Source: Corbicula japonica (lineage: Eukaryota; Mollusca; Bivalvia; Venerida; Cyrenidae). Taken from it: DNA of 64,000 bases. The stretch lies in contig JAZAYU010000366.1 of NCBI GenBank assembly GCA_038501625.1, positions 310,001-374,000 on the forward strand, written 5' to 3'. The notes below the pieces were generated by a model. The model was not told where the DNA came from. It did no database searches and saw only the letters and a list, made by a program, of their open reading frames with translations. The position numbers and the translations under genes are program-made. Positions 11,958 through 24,502 of this stretch are shown here, piece after piece (position 1 is the first letter of the stretch; each line of letters starts with the position of its first letter).

Positions 11958-12140
11958 TTGAATGTATATGTCTAAGCTTGTGATTTGAATGCACTTTCGA
12001 TTTGATAGTTTAATTTCTTGTCGTATTCTTTCAACTTTTGTCCTTCTTCATCAATTTCGATGTAAAACCACTGCACAAGGCTACTCATGATTTCCGCTGT
12101 CTCCACATGCTTTTCGTGTGATGATGCATCTCGTAGAATA
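11958..12140 (-). CDS. Gene B exon 12: first half of WWE domain, with in-frame TAG
   Basis: The WWE start is clear: LVQWFYIEIDEEGQKLKEYD, then LNYQIESAFKSQA. The next codon is TAG (11972-11974), followed by TYTFK and a donor (TTCAA/GTAAGA) whose phase fits exon 13 exactly. No GT donor exists before the stop that would remove it. The stop precedes the rest of WWE and all of the catalytic domain. It is TAG, so selenocysteine recoding does not explain it. Confidence 0.85.
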
Positions 12141-12239
12141 CTGGATATGAAACAATTTGGAATGAGTTCAATCTATAAAATCGATTATTCTGAAGTCTAT
12201 TCTGCAGTTATGCTCTTACGTGCCCTTAACAAAATAACA

Positions 12240-12490
12240 ATGTGCAGAACTAAAAAGAATAGAAATTTGACAGGGACAAACAACGTCAAAGGCAAAATTT
12301 AAAAAGCATGAAATATCTCCATGTGGTTATTTAACGATATTTAAATTTATGTAGGCTGGAATACTGAAACCATCCATCATAAAAATATTAATCAAATTTT
12401 GAGAGTTTTAGAAGTATTATTAACTCAGTTCATAAGTATAGTGCTCAGCGACTTTAAAGGACGTAACTGATATCAACATTGTTGTAAAGT
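12240..12490. repeat. Dispersed repeat family R1, copy 2
   Basis: This copy is collinear with 9060-9340 on the same strand (GAACTAAAAAGAATAGAAA, TTTAAAAAGCATGAA, AATACTGAAACCATCCAT, GGACGTAACTGATA). It lies in the intron between exons 11 and 12 of gene B. Confidence 0.5.
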
Positions 12491-12622
12491 TGGAACATTC
12501 AAAAACCAGATAAAAACGTGCCAAATTTCAAATTTTACAAAAAATAATCCGAACTATGTTAACGAACTAAGATTTGAGATTACAGCGGCAATTGTTTTTT
12601 GCAGATAATATTAAATATTTAC

Positions 12623-12747
12623 TTGTGTATTTTGTCAGTTGCATTTATCACATTTTGAGTCATCCCGGCAATTTCTACCTTTCCTGATTTTGCGTCTAAT
12701 TTCAGCTGTACCTTACAGTCCTCGGCGATCCCTTTTATTTCTAGCAA
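12623..12747 (-). CDS. Gene B exon 11: KH-like segment
   Basis: The segment LLEIKGIAEDCKVQLKLDA followed by GKVEIAGMTQNVINATDKIH has the strand-helix pattern of the KH-like repeats before the WWE domain in PARP14 relatives. The acceptor TTAAG lies at 12748 and the donor CACAA/GTAAAT at 12622. Phase 0 in and 2 out fits both neighbours. Confidence 0.8.
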
Positions 12748-12948
12748 CTTAAAAAATCAGAAATTAAAAAGAATGATTAAACATCGGTAAACCTAAATTA
12801 AAGACCACATTTTTTAGGTTTTATGTACACAACAATTCATCTAACACCTTTATGTTAACCATTCGTTTTTTGAACGCTTATATGTGGACGATTTGAAAAC
12901 AACTAACAATAAAATATTTTGTGTGTTTAACTGTATGGAAAAGCTTAC

Positions 12949-13157
12949 AAAATTTGAATCCAACCGCTGTATTACACTGTCTGTAAAGTTTTTCGTGATA
13001 ATTTCATTTTGCAAAACTGCTTCAAGTCTTTGGATTGCCTGTTGAATCACATTGTTGTTCATTGAAGTTATTATAAATGTCACTTTGTCTGGGTGTGCTG
13101 ATTTATTAGTCTTTGGTTTGATCCCAGATGTTTTACTTTTTCCACCGGTCCACCAAT
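12949..13157 (-). CDS. Gene B exon 10: linker after macrodomain 2 and start of KH-like segment
   Basis: A basic linker (WWTGGKSKTSGIKPKTNKS) is followed by KVTFIITSMNNNVIQQAIQR and a helix ending RLDSNF. The acceptor is TTTATAG at 13158 and the donor TTTT/GTAAGC at 12948. It joins exon 9 as act g|at tgg and exon 11 in phase 0. Confidence 0.82.
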
Positions 13158-13639
13158 CTATAAATATACATTATATTTCAACTGCAAATATTTGACCTTA
13201 AATCCGGAGCACAAGAAGCAACACTGATTAGCATACTTTGGCGAAACAGTAAGGCCATAAATAGTCTGACCATGGATTGTCATGATTAGAATATGTGTAC
13301 CGCGTCATATTCTCCTGCCCGTAATACTCGTATTTAATGTTGTATGATTAAAAAAACGAATACAAAAAGAACTATTTCCTGCAGTGTTTTTGTTCAACAT
13401 ATTGATGGATAAAATGTATAAATTTCGTGTTGTTACTACACAGTTATCAAGAACAGATCTTACTGAATCTGTTGACTTTTAAACAACTCTCTTTTATTCG
13501 TGATTGAATTCTTTACATGTGTTCCGAACTTGCAGATTAAGCCCTAGCACTGATTAAGTAAACTTGATTTGTAACAAGATTATTAACTTCTCTTTAATCT
13601 AAACCTAGATTGAAAAAAAAACTTAATACATGTTCTTAC

Positions 13640-13840
13640 CAGTCACACCTCCTACGATTTTACTCAATATGCCATCTGTTCCCTTAGCTTTAGTTTTCAT
13701 TACGTCTTTGAAAACCTGAACCATCTCCGCTTGAAAGATTACAATTCTCACTTCGGCTAAATATTTTGGAAGCGTCTGGTCGAATTCAGCCAAAGAATCA
13801 CGCATTGCCCCAGCAATTTCATCGGGCTTGATACTCATAG
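13640..13840 (-). CDS. Gene B exon 9: C-terminal part of macrodomain 2
   Basis: The segment SIKPDEIAGAMRDSLAEF followed by LAEVRIVIFQAEMVQVFKDV is the last helices and strand of a macrodomain. It ends KIVGGVT before the donor ACTG/GTAAG. The acceptor is ATTTCAG at 13841. It joins exon 8 as aca g|ct atg, giving FPALGTAMS. Confidence 0.88.
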
Positions 13841-14223
13841 CTGAAATACACTAAATGCTGTAATTTAGTTTTCGCAGATAATTGCTTTATTTGAGACTCG
13901 AAGGAACCAGTTTGCAACATCCTTTTTAATTTGTTTATTCTCTTTTTAACATAAAATTCAGATGTGATGTTTTGGGTCCCTTTACTAAACCATTTAGCCA
14001 TTATTTTAATTATTCCTGAAGTCCGGAATAAAACGTCGGCTCAAACACAATGCTTGCATATAAGCAAATTAAAATTTTTCCTTTTTGTTTTTAAGGGGGG
14101 TGGATCGTTCCATTTTTTGGTAGTGTAACCATGGTTACAGTAGGTCGTAAAACTATTTAGATTCATAATAAACTTCTTTAATCACACTGACCTTTGAAAA
14201 ACCAATACTTTGAGGCAGACTGG

Positions 14224-14300
14224 CTTGGTGGTAATGAATTAAATACCGAGCAATGTTGTAAATAGTTTACATTAGCTCTGAGTATTTGTTAATTACCACT
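14224..14300. repeat. Foldback with about 28-bp arms
   Basis: The left arm TGGTGGTAATGAATTAAATA pairs with the right arm GTATTTGTTAATTACCACTGG, leaving a loop of about 25 bases. Confidence 0.45.
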
Positions 14301-15424
14301 GGCTTATTACATTATTCAGGAATGAGGGACTTGTTTTGTAAATTATGGACAGTCATTACCTGATAACTGTGGAAACTGGTAAGTTTTTAATCAGGTTTTG
14401 GGTTAGTTTATTTGGCAGATTGTAAAAAAAATGTGTTGACATTTGGAAATGTAAATGCAGATCTCAATATCTTGCTGTCACTCTGCTACTTGCGGGTCTG
14501 AGGCCAACTTATAAGAACCATCTCTGATCACATTTTATAATATTTGTGTCGTAAAGATTGCAAGTTTATGTCATATTTGAAATAAACAAGCAATTATTGT
14601 CCTTTGCGCAAAGCTCCAGCTCCAAATGTGGTAGTTTAGCTGTTTAGGTTCAAACCTGTAGCATTTGTCGGTTTGTATTGATAATTAAATGAATCTACTG
14701 AAGTAGAACCTAAATATAAATCAGACAGCTTCAGATTCCCTGTTGGTAAAGCATTATAGTTAGTCAATGATCCCAAGATAGAATCCTGGTGGTTTCCTGC
14801 TTCATATGACATCAACTATGGTCAAATCCGTGTCTTGGGTTTTAATTTATTCTCTTCTATTTCACTATTGGTAACCGCATGGTCAGTTACCCGTCCCAGC
14901 CCTATAAGCCAAAAAGTTTTAAAAGTGACAGTCACCAGAACCCCAAACATTTTTTGAAAGTGTCTGTTGAAAAAGGAAATTCCTCATTATTCATTTTATC
15001 ACTCATCATGGTGACTTTTGAAAGGACTATCTTGAATACCCCTTATTTTACTGATTGATCAACCAAAGTGGATATAACTTATAAGATTATATATTCTTTA
15101 TTTACATCCTTTAGCAGGACACATCTCAAATAAATTCTTTATTGATATTTTAATATTCTTAATCATTAATAATTTTCTTATTTGTTCAGCAAAACATGTT
15201 AATTCTTGTTTGTGAAATAAAAACCATGCAGTATTTTGTACAAATCTTACTTATTTCATTAGAATTAAGTTTTCCATGCATTGATTGTAAATAAAGAGAC
15301 TCATTGATATGATTACTTTTATGTTTATAAGTTAATGCAATGAATTCCAATAGCTAAAATAAACATACATTTCCACAACAACAAAAAAAGGTAACATTTC
15401 AAGTAGAAGTATGTTTATCGATGA

Positions 15425-16560
15425 GTAAAATGTGGCTTTAATTTATCATTCTATATATTTCAATACATTGAATGACATTAAACAATAAAAGTGGGTGGGG
15501 TAATTCTACATTAACTGATGCTCTTATTATTAAATAAAATTATAGGATTATAAAATTTTCAACAAATCTTTTTCTCCATTAAAGACAGTTTACTTATCAA
15601 ACTTCTATTAATATTTGTCATTAAAACCCTAAAAATGCAATAATTTAATTTGTATGATATGTGTTCATTTTTTTTAAAGAATTGCTCATCATTTAGACAG
15701 CCAAACTGAAAATTTTTCCATGATGACCTATCAATTTTGTAATTATTATTATTGGTCCAAGTCATCATCACTTACATATTCAAAACTGACATTGGGGGCC
15801 TTCTGTGTTCTATGGATGCATCTCTAGTTGTAGACTTATTTATGATATTACACAAGTTTGGCAGGTTATTTTGAATTCCACTAAAAACAACACATAATGA
15901 AGGATTGCGGGTAAAGTTCAAAAAATTTTGTGATCTTTGACCATCAGCTTGGAGTGACAATATTTCCAAGTTTGTTTTTCTCAATCTGCATTGTGATGTT
16001 AAACATTTTTGCTGATTTTTTTTTCAAATTAATCTCCAAATACCTTAGTTATTGACTTAAGTTTCAAACTGTCAGGGACAGACAGACAGACAGACGAACA
16101 GCCATACAAAAAGGTTGTACAAAGACCTAAAATATTATCTATATCCTCCATCCTTTGGCATGATGATAATTAGTATATAAAAAAGTAAAATGTGGCTATC
16201 ATGTATCATTCTATAAATGTTTATCAAAACACATTAAAATGATAAAAAGTGTGGGTGGGGGGGCGGGGTAATTCTACATTAACTCAAGCTTTTAACACTA
16301 CATAAAATTTTATGAGCATTAAAATGTTCTAAATTTTCTCTATTAAAGGCGGTGAACATAGCAACTTACTAATACCATTTATCAGTAAAACATTTAAAAT
16401 GTGCAAAATTTAATGTATATGATATTTTGATGCTTTTGTTGCTTTTTTTCAGAGAAATGCTCATCAATTAGACAGCCGTATTGAAAAATTTTGCACGGTG
16501 ACCTAACAATTTCTTCATTTATATTTTTAGTCTAAGTCATGATCTCTTACATACTCAAAA
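15425..16560. repeat. Direct duplication, offset about 760 bp
   Basis: Segments 15425-15790 and 16185-16560 are collinear: GTAAAATGTGGC, GGGGTAATTCTACATTAACT, GCTCATCA-TTAGACAGCC and TTACATA-TCAAAAC occur in the same order in both. The copies are clearly diverged, and a G-rich run (about 16251-16268) differs between them. No coding potential was seen. Confidence 0.6.
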
Positions 16561-17391
16561 CTTAAAAAATATGAAAAGTCTTGAATGTAAAATTTAGTTG
16601 TTTTGTTGGACAATATGCTTTTTTACATATTGTTAAAATGTACTGCATGAAAACTTTGTCTACCTCTTTGTGAGGATGACTTGCAATATTTTCAACACTT
16701 GAAATGTGTAAATAATTAATTTATATGACATAAACTATTTGGTGATAAAATAAATATTCATTTATTTCATTTGTTGTGTTAAATATATAAATTAAAAAAA
16801 TATTTTATGTAACCCTCATTTTTCATACTGTTATTTGTGTCCATTTTTTCAATATAGGCGGTGTGTTAAATATTCAAATATCTCACAAACAATGCACGGT
16901 GACCCCCACTTTTTTTACATTTTCATGCATATATATCTGAATATTTTGAAAAAATGGTCTAAACGAGCATACCTCCTTAATTAAGGTATTATATAAAGTT
17001 GTTTATAAATAATACTTTTGATAAGTATTAAGTTATGTTAATCTGCGATTTATCTTTTCCCCTTTCTGATGCAAATGATTACTGATTTCCGGAACATTAT
17101 CTTATCAAAAATCCCTAAAGGGTTTTGACCTAAACCTAACACTAATGTGCAACTTAGTAGGCTGTCAGAACAGAACAGACTATTAGTTCTGTTCTTTTCT
17201 CTTTGACTGTGTGGGAGGCAGTTTATTTCTGGTTGTGGCAATTCCTGATGCGCAGATTTCATTATTATTATTATAAAGTGTAATGCAAATTCACCGATTT
17301 CATCGTTCTGTTCACTGAAACTACGATTATACATATTTGGGTTATAAAACCACAAAAGTAGAAACAATATCATTTTCCATTTCTTGCATAC

Positions 17392-17571
17392 CTGTCCCTA
17401 AAGCTGGGAAAGAAATACTTTTCAATTTCTTTTTTTCAGCTTCTTTTAAACAAGTGTCGATCATAGTTTTCCATTCCTCTGTTTTATCCTGTGCCACTAT
17501 GTGGATGATGTGCTTGCATGGCAAATTTGGAGCAGACGTCCAGGCAAAACCTTTCTTTTTCATATCATTTC
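17392..17571 (-). CDS. Gene B exon 8: middle of macrodomain 2
   Basis: The segment FAWTSAPNLPCKHIIHIVAQ is the central macrodomain strand. An acidic/basic helix and LKSISFPALGTG, the conserved phosphate-binding strand end, follow. The acceptor is TTTTCAG at 17572 and the donor GACAG/GTATGC at 17391. Phase 2 in and 1 out matches its neighbours. Confidence 0.9.
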
Positions 17572-18808
17572 CTGAAAATAGTTTTGTGTTTAGTTAAACT
17601 ATTTAAATAGTATTAAGAATACAACGCAATATAATAACAAGAAAATTTGTACTGATATAAAGGCGACGACCTTCTGGGTATTTTTGTTGTTGTTTGTGAT
17701 GTTTTCCTGAAACTGATCAATATTTTTATAAAATTTATGTCTACTATTTGGTGTTTATTAAAACCGGCTATTCTTGCAAATTCAACATTTTTCAAATATT
17801 TTCACAAGAAGTATGAAAACTGAATTGTAACAACAAAATTGGAATATCTTCCTCTTTGAAAAAATCTCAGAGATGTCTTTGCAATTAATACTGACGAAGG
17901 CAAATACAAATCAGTTTGCGTTTCATGTAAAACATTCTTTTCAAATTGTTTCTGCAAAGGCTTTTTTAGATTGAACTTGACAGTTATTTGCGCAGCGGAC
18001 ATGTTCAGTTCATACGAATACAAAAGTTTGTGAGAAGTTGTCAATGGTATTTTGATTCTGTCGGAAAGGAAATATGAACTACAAAATTTAAAGTCGATGT
18101 AAGGATGTTGTAGGAAAACGTGGTAACATTACTTAAAGATGACTTGGTGCAAAAGTGGTGTAAATACGTGGATAAGTTTGTGAAAAAGTAGTTTTGACAG
18201 TGTTTACAAACAGAAGAACTGAGATAAACCTTCAAAGGTTATACCCTCTTCTGGGAAAATTTATTGTTTTATCAAAGTCCTTTTTTTAAATAGGGTGGGC
18301 TTAACTCTCTCTGCCACAATTATAGTAGACTGATATTCGTATAAACCCACACTCTCTTTTCCTCTCTACAATCATATCGATAAAACTGTACCCGTGTATT
18401 TGAAAATAATGTCACGCAGAAAGTTTACCCGACAGTTATTTTGGCAAACAGGACATGCACTGGACAACTGAAAGGAGTGTTCAGCAAGGAACTTTGATTT
18501 TAATTTAATTCACGGTTCAAACATGTCTTAGTTCTTGCATATCTCACAAAAACGACGTTTACGAGAATTTATTATCAGTGACCGTGTTCTTCTAGATTTA
18601 TGTTTTTGTGATGCTTGGCAATCTTTGGAAATCATTTGGGGCAAGTTTTATTATATCATCACGCTGTTCATATGCGTCAATTTTGTTACATTCCTCCCAT
18701 GCCTATACATGCATGTTTGACGCACGCCCAAACAACGACATACGTCAATCTAATAACCATATCTTTTAACAAAAACACTTATTATTATCCATTAGAAAAT
18801 AGTTAAAC

Positions 18809-18880
18809 GTGTACTTTTATCGAGAATTTCTTTCATCAAAGCGTCTCCTCCTTTTTGTAAAAGTGCTTTGGAAACTGCAC
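18809..18880 (-). CDS. Gene B exon 7: 72-base exon of macrodomain 2
   Basis: It encodes GAVSKALLQKGGDALMKEIL and ends DKST, the helix after the ADP-ribose-binding loop. The acceptor is TGTTTTAG at 18881. The donor CAC/GTTTAA is weak apart from GT. Phase fits exons 6 and 8. Confidence 0.8.
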
Positions 18881-19079
18881 CTAAAACAACAAAATACAAT
18901 GTACATTAACAAGTTACTTATACGTAAATATTGAAGATTTATCGGGTATTTTAATGTAAATTTAGTTTATTTGTCATAGGTAAACAATTGGTATGACTGT
19001 CTTTAATAACATAGTAAATATATAATGTATGTGTTTAATTAAATGAAAGCAAATATTATTTTTAAATCAGTTTACAGAC

Positions 19080-19280
19080 CTCTGCTGAGGTCCAGTGCAT
19101 CATTAGAGCTGTTAACAATACAGTCTGTGACCTCTTTCGTGATATCGCCTTGATTCACAGTTACGGTTATGTTGGCAAAGCATCGATCATCGGGTAACTC
19201 TTCGTAAATATTATTTTCTCTTGAATGGTTGTTTGCATTTGTATAGAAAGTGCTTCCAGTCAAAGCTAACGCTTGCATGT
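19080..19280 (-). CDS. Gene B exon 6: start of macrodomain 2
   Basis: ITVTVNQGDITKEVTDCIVN followed by SSNDALDLSRG is the beginning of a macrodomain, with GDIT and the Asn of the IVN-xxN loop present. The donor GAG/GTCTGT at 19079 joins exon 7 in phase. The 5' edge is less certain: the AG at 19281-19282 gives the phase required by exon 5 and a 201-base exon, but its polypyrimidine tract is weak. Confidence 0.78.
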
Positions 19281-20726
19281 CTTGGTTGTTGACGATAAAC
19301 TCCACCTTCCACACAATGAATTTGTAATACGAAGTTGTTAAATATTTTAGATAGAACACAGTTAATTACGGGCCACGAAAGTTGTTGTTCTATTCCAGGC
19401 AACCATTACACTGGGATTTACAATGAAGGAACTAAAAAGCACCAAAGCTTATCTGTCAACAACCTTATGATATCGGCATTGTAGACACACGTACTCATGT
19501 GAATGTAAACGTTGGAGTTTATCTTTAAATTGACCAGAACAAACTGCATACAATGCATTGGTCACATGAACTTCATAAATGCCTTATTAATGATATTGCC
19601 CATAACGGGATTTTAACCCGTTGGACTGGTAAGAGAGAAGAAAGAAGTTGTTAAAGTTTCAGATTCTATTGACTCACTTTTTTACGAATATACAAAAACA
19701 ATAACGTTGACGTCATAAATGTTGTAATACTTTAGCATTGGGCGCAAATTATAGTACATTCTCATTCATACAGGGGGTCACTATAAGTGATATCAAAGCA
19801 TATTTAAATTAATGAAAATGTTACAGGTCACTAAAAATCTAGGCAGCAATCGTTTCGATTAAGATGAGCAGTATGTAGTTGTAGTTACATGTACACATAA
19901 ATATTAGAATGAACAGTATCGAGTGTGTAATATTGCATATCTAGTAATAAATCACATTAAACCAGTCAGTAAAGTTAAATTATAGAAATATTTGAGTCTT
20001 TAAAACATGTAATACACATGTTCAACTATCATTTAGATTGTTCTAATCGTCACTTTCAACAGCTTCTAGTGGATAAGTTTTATAATCCGTCTGGTAGTCA
20101 GACCATGTTTCGCATTCGCGGTACGAACTGAACCATCTGTCCCAGTGATGAGCTCCTGAAATACTGCTAGTTTTCAAAGAATACGTTATCTTTCATCATG
20201 GATCTGTACAATATCTTCAACAAAAATGTTCCTTGCTTGATCCTGTAGTTTTCTGATACTCCAACTAAGGAATATGGCGCGTGGTAAAGCCGCTAAAATC
20301 CAAGGACATCGATTTACAGCTGTTTTTAGACATTCTTGTATCTTGGTGTGTTGATAAGATGGCTACAAAATGTGTATGACGCTTTAAGAGTTATTTCCCC
20401 TTGGTAGCAAAGTTCGATTGCATTTCTCCACACCGTGTCTTCATCTGACCTCGCTATTTTCAGAGGTTACTGTTTACGTTGACAAACTTTTAAACCGGCA
20501 TACTTTTAGCTAATAAGACGTATGACGTGTGAATTTTTGCGCTTAAGGTGGGTCGATATCTTTGACGGTAAAATATAAAAGTTTTCCGATCATTTTGAAA
20601 TTTCGCAGGTTGATAGAGTTTGACGTCCTGCGTTGCATAGCAACGTCAGTATTCCTCTGACGTCACGTAAATCACCGTAAACGCGCCCCCTAGCGGCGTT
20701 CTTCTGGAATCATCACGCCGGTCACT

Positions 20727-21425
20727 TATTTGCATATAACTTTATTGTCTGTCATCCGATAGTTATTCTGTAAATTTTGTTGTGTAGATAATTAAATTCT
20801 CTTTCCGTCCATTTCTTATTCTTAGTGTTTGATTCATTATAAATGAGCCGTATCTGTTCCGAATGGCCGGAGCGGCGTGTAAAACGTTAACTTATTGCAG
20901 ACGAGTTTTTCATAGTTTTTGTAAAAATAAGAAAAACGGTACGGTGAAAGTTTTTCAATTTTTGATATGTTACTGTTGATGAAGAAATTAACAAAATGAC
21001 AAAATAAAAAACATACCTAAACTATCTAGTTTTCTTGCAAAATAGGCTCGAACAACGCCAATGCGGGTAAAAAAGTGACGTTTTATCGATTGCTTATTTG
21101 CATATAACGTTATTGTCTGTCATCTGATTTTTCCTGTAAACTGCGTTGTTTAGAAATTAAAAATATCTTTCTGTACATATATTTTGCATTGTACTTACTT
21201 CATGAACATGGGACGAATTTGTTCCATATGCGCGTACCGGCGCGTAATAAAACGTTATTTTTAGCAGACGCGTTTTTAATAAATTTGTAAAGATAAAAGA
21301 ATCGGTACGGTGAACGTGTCTTAATTTTTATATGTTACTGTTGAAGTTCAAATAAATTGAAAAACAAAATAAAAAAGGTATCTTAACGATTTAGTTTTCT
21401 GGTAAAATAGGCTTATCTAAATTGT
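20727..21425. repeat. Tandem duplication, unit about 367 bp
   Basis: Units 20727-21093 and 21094-21425 share TTATTTGCATATAAC-TTATTG, GTCTGTCATC, a GGCG-CGT block followed by AAAACGTTA, GGTACGGTGAA and GATATGTTACTGTTGA-like segments in the same order. It lies in intron 5 of gene B and has no open frame. Confidence 0.65.
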
Positions 21426-21895
21426 AAGAAACATTCACGTAGCAATCCCTAAATTGTCACTTTTCGTTTTCAGGTTTAACACAGTTAAGTGTTTTTGTCT
21501 GTGACCGCGCATTTGTATAGATTATGTCATGCTCATTAAGCAGTGAACAGCTTCTTTAAGTCGGTTTCTATCGGAGAAACACAATTTGCGACAAACAAAC
21601 CCATGAAGCAGACGGATCGATGCACGGAATAAAATGATATCAACCAAAAAAAGCGTGAATGTTTATCATTTGCAAAGCATCTTCTCAGTGGGATAAACAA
21701 CAAAAACACGATCTTAAAACTCTTGTTGTTTTTTTTTTTGTCTAAAATACGGTATATAAAAAGCCACTTCAAAGGAAGTTGTTAGTGAAATGTAACTCAA
21801 AAAAAAAATACTTCGAAAAAGTCCTTAATACAAACACCACAAGCCCACATGTATGCCTTTTTCAAGACAATTGAACCTACATGATATTCTACATC

Positions 21896-21909
21896 ATCAC
21901 ACACACACA

Positions 21910-21973
<64 letters not shown>

Positions 21974-21997
21974 CATACACACACGCACACCCACACA

Positions 21998-22035
<38 letters not shown>

Positions 22036-22062
22036 TTCTCGCTCTCTCCCCCTCTCTCTCTA
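21896..22062. repeat. Compound (CA)n-(CT)n microsatellite
   Basis: A CA/CGCA run (about 21896-22000) passes directly into CT repeats (22001-22062). Apparent Cys/Val- or His/Thr-repeat reading frames here are artefacts of the repeat. Confidence 0.95.
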
Positions 22063-23400
22063 TCAGTTGTTAACACCAGAGGTTTACAGAGTATTAACAA
22101 AGTTACTGAGTGATAGAGTGCAAATATGTAAGATTATGTCCCAGATTCTTGTTTGTGTTATGCAAAAAGTTGTATCAGTATTACATTCAATTTGCTTAAT
22201 GCAAAATTTATGCAAATCCGTGCAGTCCGAATCGATCTTGCCGTCCGATCTGTCAGAAATAATCAAATGGATCTTAAAGGGACAACTGTAATCTAGGTCA
22301 GACTACATGCATGTGTAGGCTCATCTATATCTAAACTGTTCACACATGGAGAAAAGGAAATACTCATTGAGTAAGTTTTAAACTAGAAAATGCAGAAGCT
22401 CTTGCTTAAGCTCGTGTGGATTTTTAAGTATCACAAACCTACTTGAATAGCAGAAGAAAATTATCTCGTGATTATTCGTGTATCACGGGTAATGATCTTC
22501 ACAAAACAGAAACAATCATTTGGAAACGATTTTTTGTCTACTAAATGGGAAATGTTCGGCCTTATCAATTTATACTGTATAATTACATGTTTACGCGCTT
22601 TTCACGTGCGACTGTACTAGTACTTATAACAGTCAAACCAAGGGAAGTTGTTATGAGACCCTTCAGATTGTTTAACCGCATGCGTGTCACGGTAGTAAAT
22701 TATATTTTTACAATCAATGTTTACAAGCTATCAACTTACTATAGCGCGCATTTCTTTTGCTGTTTAAAAACAAGCTTAAAAAGGTCCCAATGTCAGGTTA
22801 TTTAATAAGTTATTGATTTTCTTGTTCATTATACTATCACGGATTAAGCAGTCGGGCCTCAATTATTATAAAACTTCAGGTAATACAATAACAGCTGTTT
22901 TACAGTTACTCGTCTTGCTTTACTCAACCATAATCTTTATCAAAACATTTACCGTCAACTAAAATTACCGATGTCTTTAAACGTTGTACTATACTGAAAG
23001 AAAAAAGTTTAGCACGTAAAATAACATACCGGTAATAAAAATACCATAGGAGATATTCAAAATGAAAGACCTTTTTAGTTGGCAATAAAAAATACCCGAA
23101 TGATTTCACATAGAGTACATAACAAATCACGAACAATAACAATAATATCATAACACTTTTATGTAATAAGAAACCATTTTTGTGTCGCCCTTTCGAAGAA
23201 ATGGCGATACATAGGGATCGCTTTGTCCGTCTGTCCGTCCGTCGGTCCGTGCTTACGCCACGCCATTTATGTGGCTATGAGAACAATGGTAACGGTAAAT
23301 TCTATTCATTCCGTTCTGTTACGTGGCTTTTTTTTCTTTTATGTGGCTAAAAGAACAATAGAGAGGACAATAGAGTAGCCACATAAATGACGTTCGTAAG

Positions 23401-24195
23401 AACGTCCGTCCGTCCGTCCGTCACGAAAACTTAACGTTGGCTATAACTTTGCCATTTCTTAATATTTCTTTACGAAACTTGCAAATTATATTGCTTATGA
23501 CAACACGCTCGAGATGATGCCAAATTCTCAAGGTCAATGTCACATTTGATGGAGTTATGCCCCTTTTTGTACTTGGATTTTTACATGAAAACTTAACGTT
23601 GGCTATAATTTTGTCGTTTCTTAATATTTTTTCATCAAACTTTCAAATTATATTGCTTATGACAACACGCTCATGATGATGCCAAATTCTCAAGGTCAAG
23701 GTCACATTTGATGGAGTTATGCCCCTTTTTGTACTTGGATTTTTACACGAAAACTTAACGTTGGCTATAACTTTGTCATTTCTTAATATTTTTACATCAA
23801 ACTTTCAAATTATATTGCTTATGACATCACGCTCATGATAATGCCTAATTCTTTGATGGAGTCCGTCGGTCCGTCCGTCCGTCGGTCCGTCACGAAAACT
23901 TAACGTTGGCTATAACTTTGCCATTTCTTAATATTTCTTTATCAAACTTTCAAATTATATTGCTTATGACAACACGCTTGAGATGATGCCAAATTTTCAA
24001 GGTCAATGTCACATTTGATGGAGTTATGCCCCTTTTTGTTCTTGGATTTTTACACGAAAACTTAACATTGGCTATAACTTTGTCATTTCTTAATACTTTT
24101 ACATCAAAAATTAAAAATTATATTGCTTATGAAAACACGCTCATGATGATGCCAAATTCTTCGATAGAGTTATGCCCCTTTTTGTACTTGCATTT
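23401..24195. repeat. Tandem satellite, unit about 162 bp, five copies
   Basis: GAAAACTTAACGTTGGCTAT (or a one-base variant) starts units at 23424, 23587, 23749, 23893 and 24056 (spacing 163, 162, 144, 163). Each unit also carries TTATATTGCTTATGA and CAAGGTCAATGTCACA-like blocks. CGTCCGTC runs precede the first and fourth copies. The array is in intron 5 of gene B, 130 bases from exon 5. Confidence 0.85.
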
Positions 24196-24326
24196 TTATT
24201 CTGACATAGCACCAGAGGGCGACACAAGTGTTCAACTGAACACCCATCTAGTTTTATTTAAGAAAGATATTTTATGTTCAATGTATATACTTGCTAAACT
24301 TTATTCTTTCAGTATAATACCATTAC

Positions 24327-24502
24327 CAGTTTTGCGCACGTTCGTCTTGCCAAACTCGGTAATAAGTGCTTGTGTAAAGACGTCCGCTGTTTTATCATTG
24401 ACACAACATAGATAAACAGCCTTTATCGGACTAGCCTGGTCTTCACGGAAGAAGGATTTCACAGCTCTAACAATAACAGATGTTGCTATCTTGACCGGAA
24501 AC
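24327..24502 (-). CDS. Gene B exon 5: C-terminal part of macrodomain 1
   Basis: FPVKIATSVIVRAVKSFFRE, then SPIKAVYLCCVNDKTADVFT, is the last helix-strand-helix of a macrodomain. The acceptor is GCTTTAG at 24503 and the donor AACTG/GTAATG at 24326. It joins exon 4 as tgt gg|g ttt ccg, giving ISCGGCGFPV. Confidence 0.87.

Larger units (their letters stand above)
13841..17391 (-). other. Gene B intron 8 (3.55 kb)
   Basis: This intron lies between two halves of macrodomain 2. It holds a hairpin (14224-14300) and a diverged direct duplication (15425-15790 and 16185-16560), plus a GACA run near 16077-16094. No further exon was recognised. Confidence 0.7.

Noticed and set aside
11972..11974. Selenocysteine recoding as an explanation of the stop in gene B.
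   Set aside because: The codon is TAG, not TGA, and the position is not a family cysteine.
15559..15984. Two adjacent minus frames in gene B intron 8.
   Set aside because: They fall across a diverged direct duplication whose second copy lacks the frame.
17802..18044. 80-codon minus frame inside gene B between exons 7 and 8.
   Set aside because: It has no macrodomain similarity, and exons 7 and 8 already join in phase without it.
19599..19640. tRNA-like T-arm (minus strand, GGTTAAAATCCCG).
   Set aside because: No A-box or anticodon arm can be drawn upstream.
21797..22291. Cys/Val- and His/Thr-repeat frames.
   Set aside because: They are artefacts of the (CA)n-(CT)n microsatellite.
23401..24195. 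CRISPR-like regular array.
   Set aside because: The whole 162-base unit is repeated with no short repeat/variable spacer pattern, and the DNA is eukaryotic.
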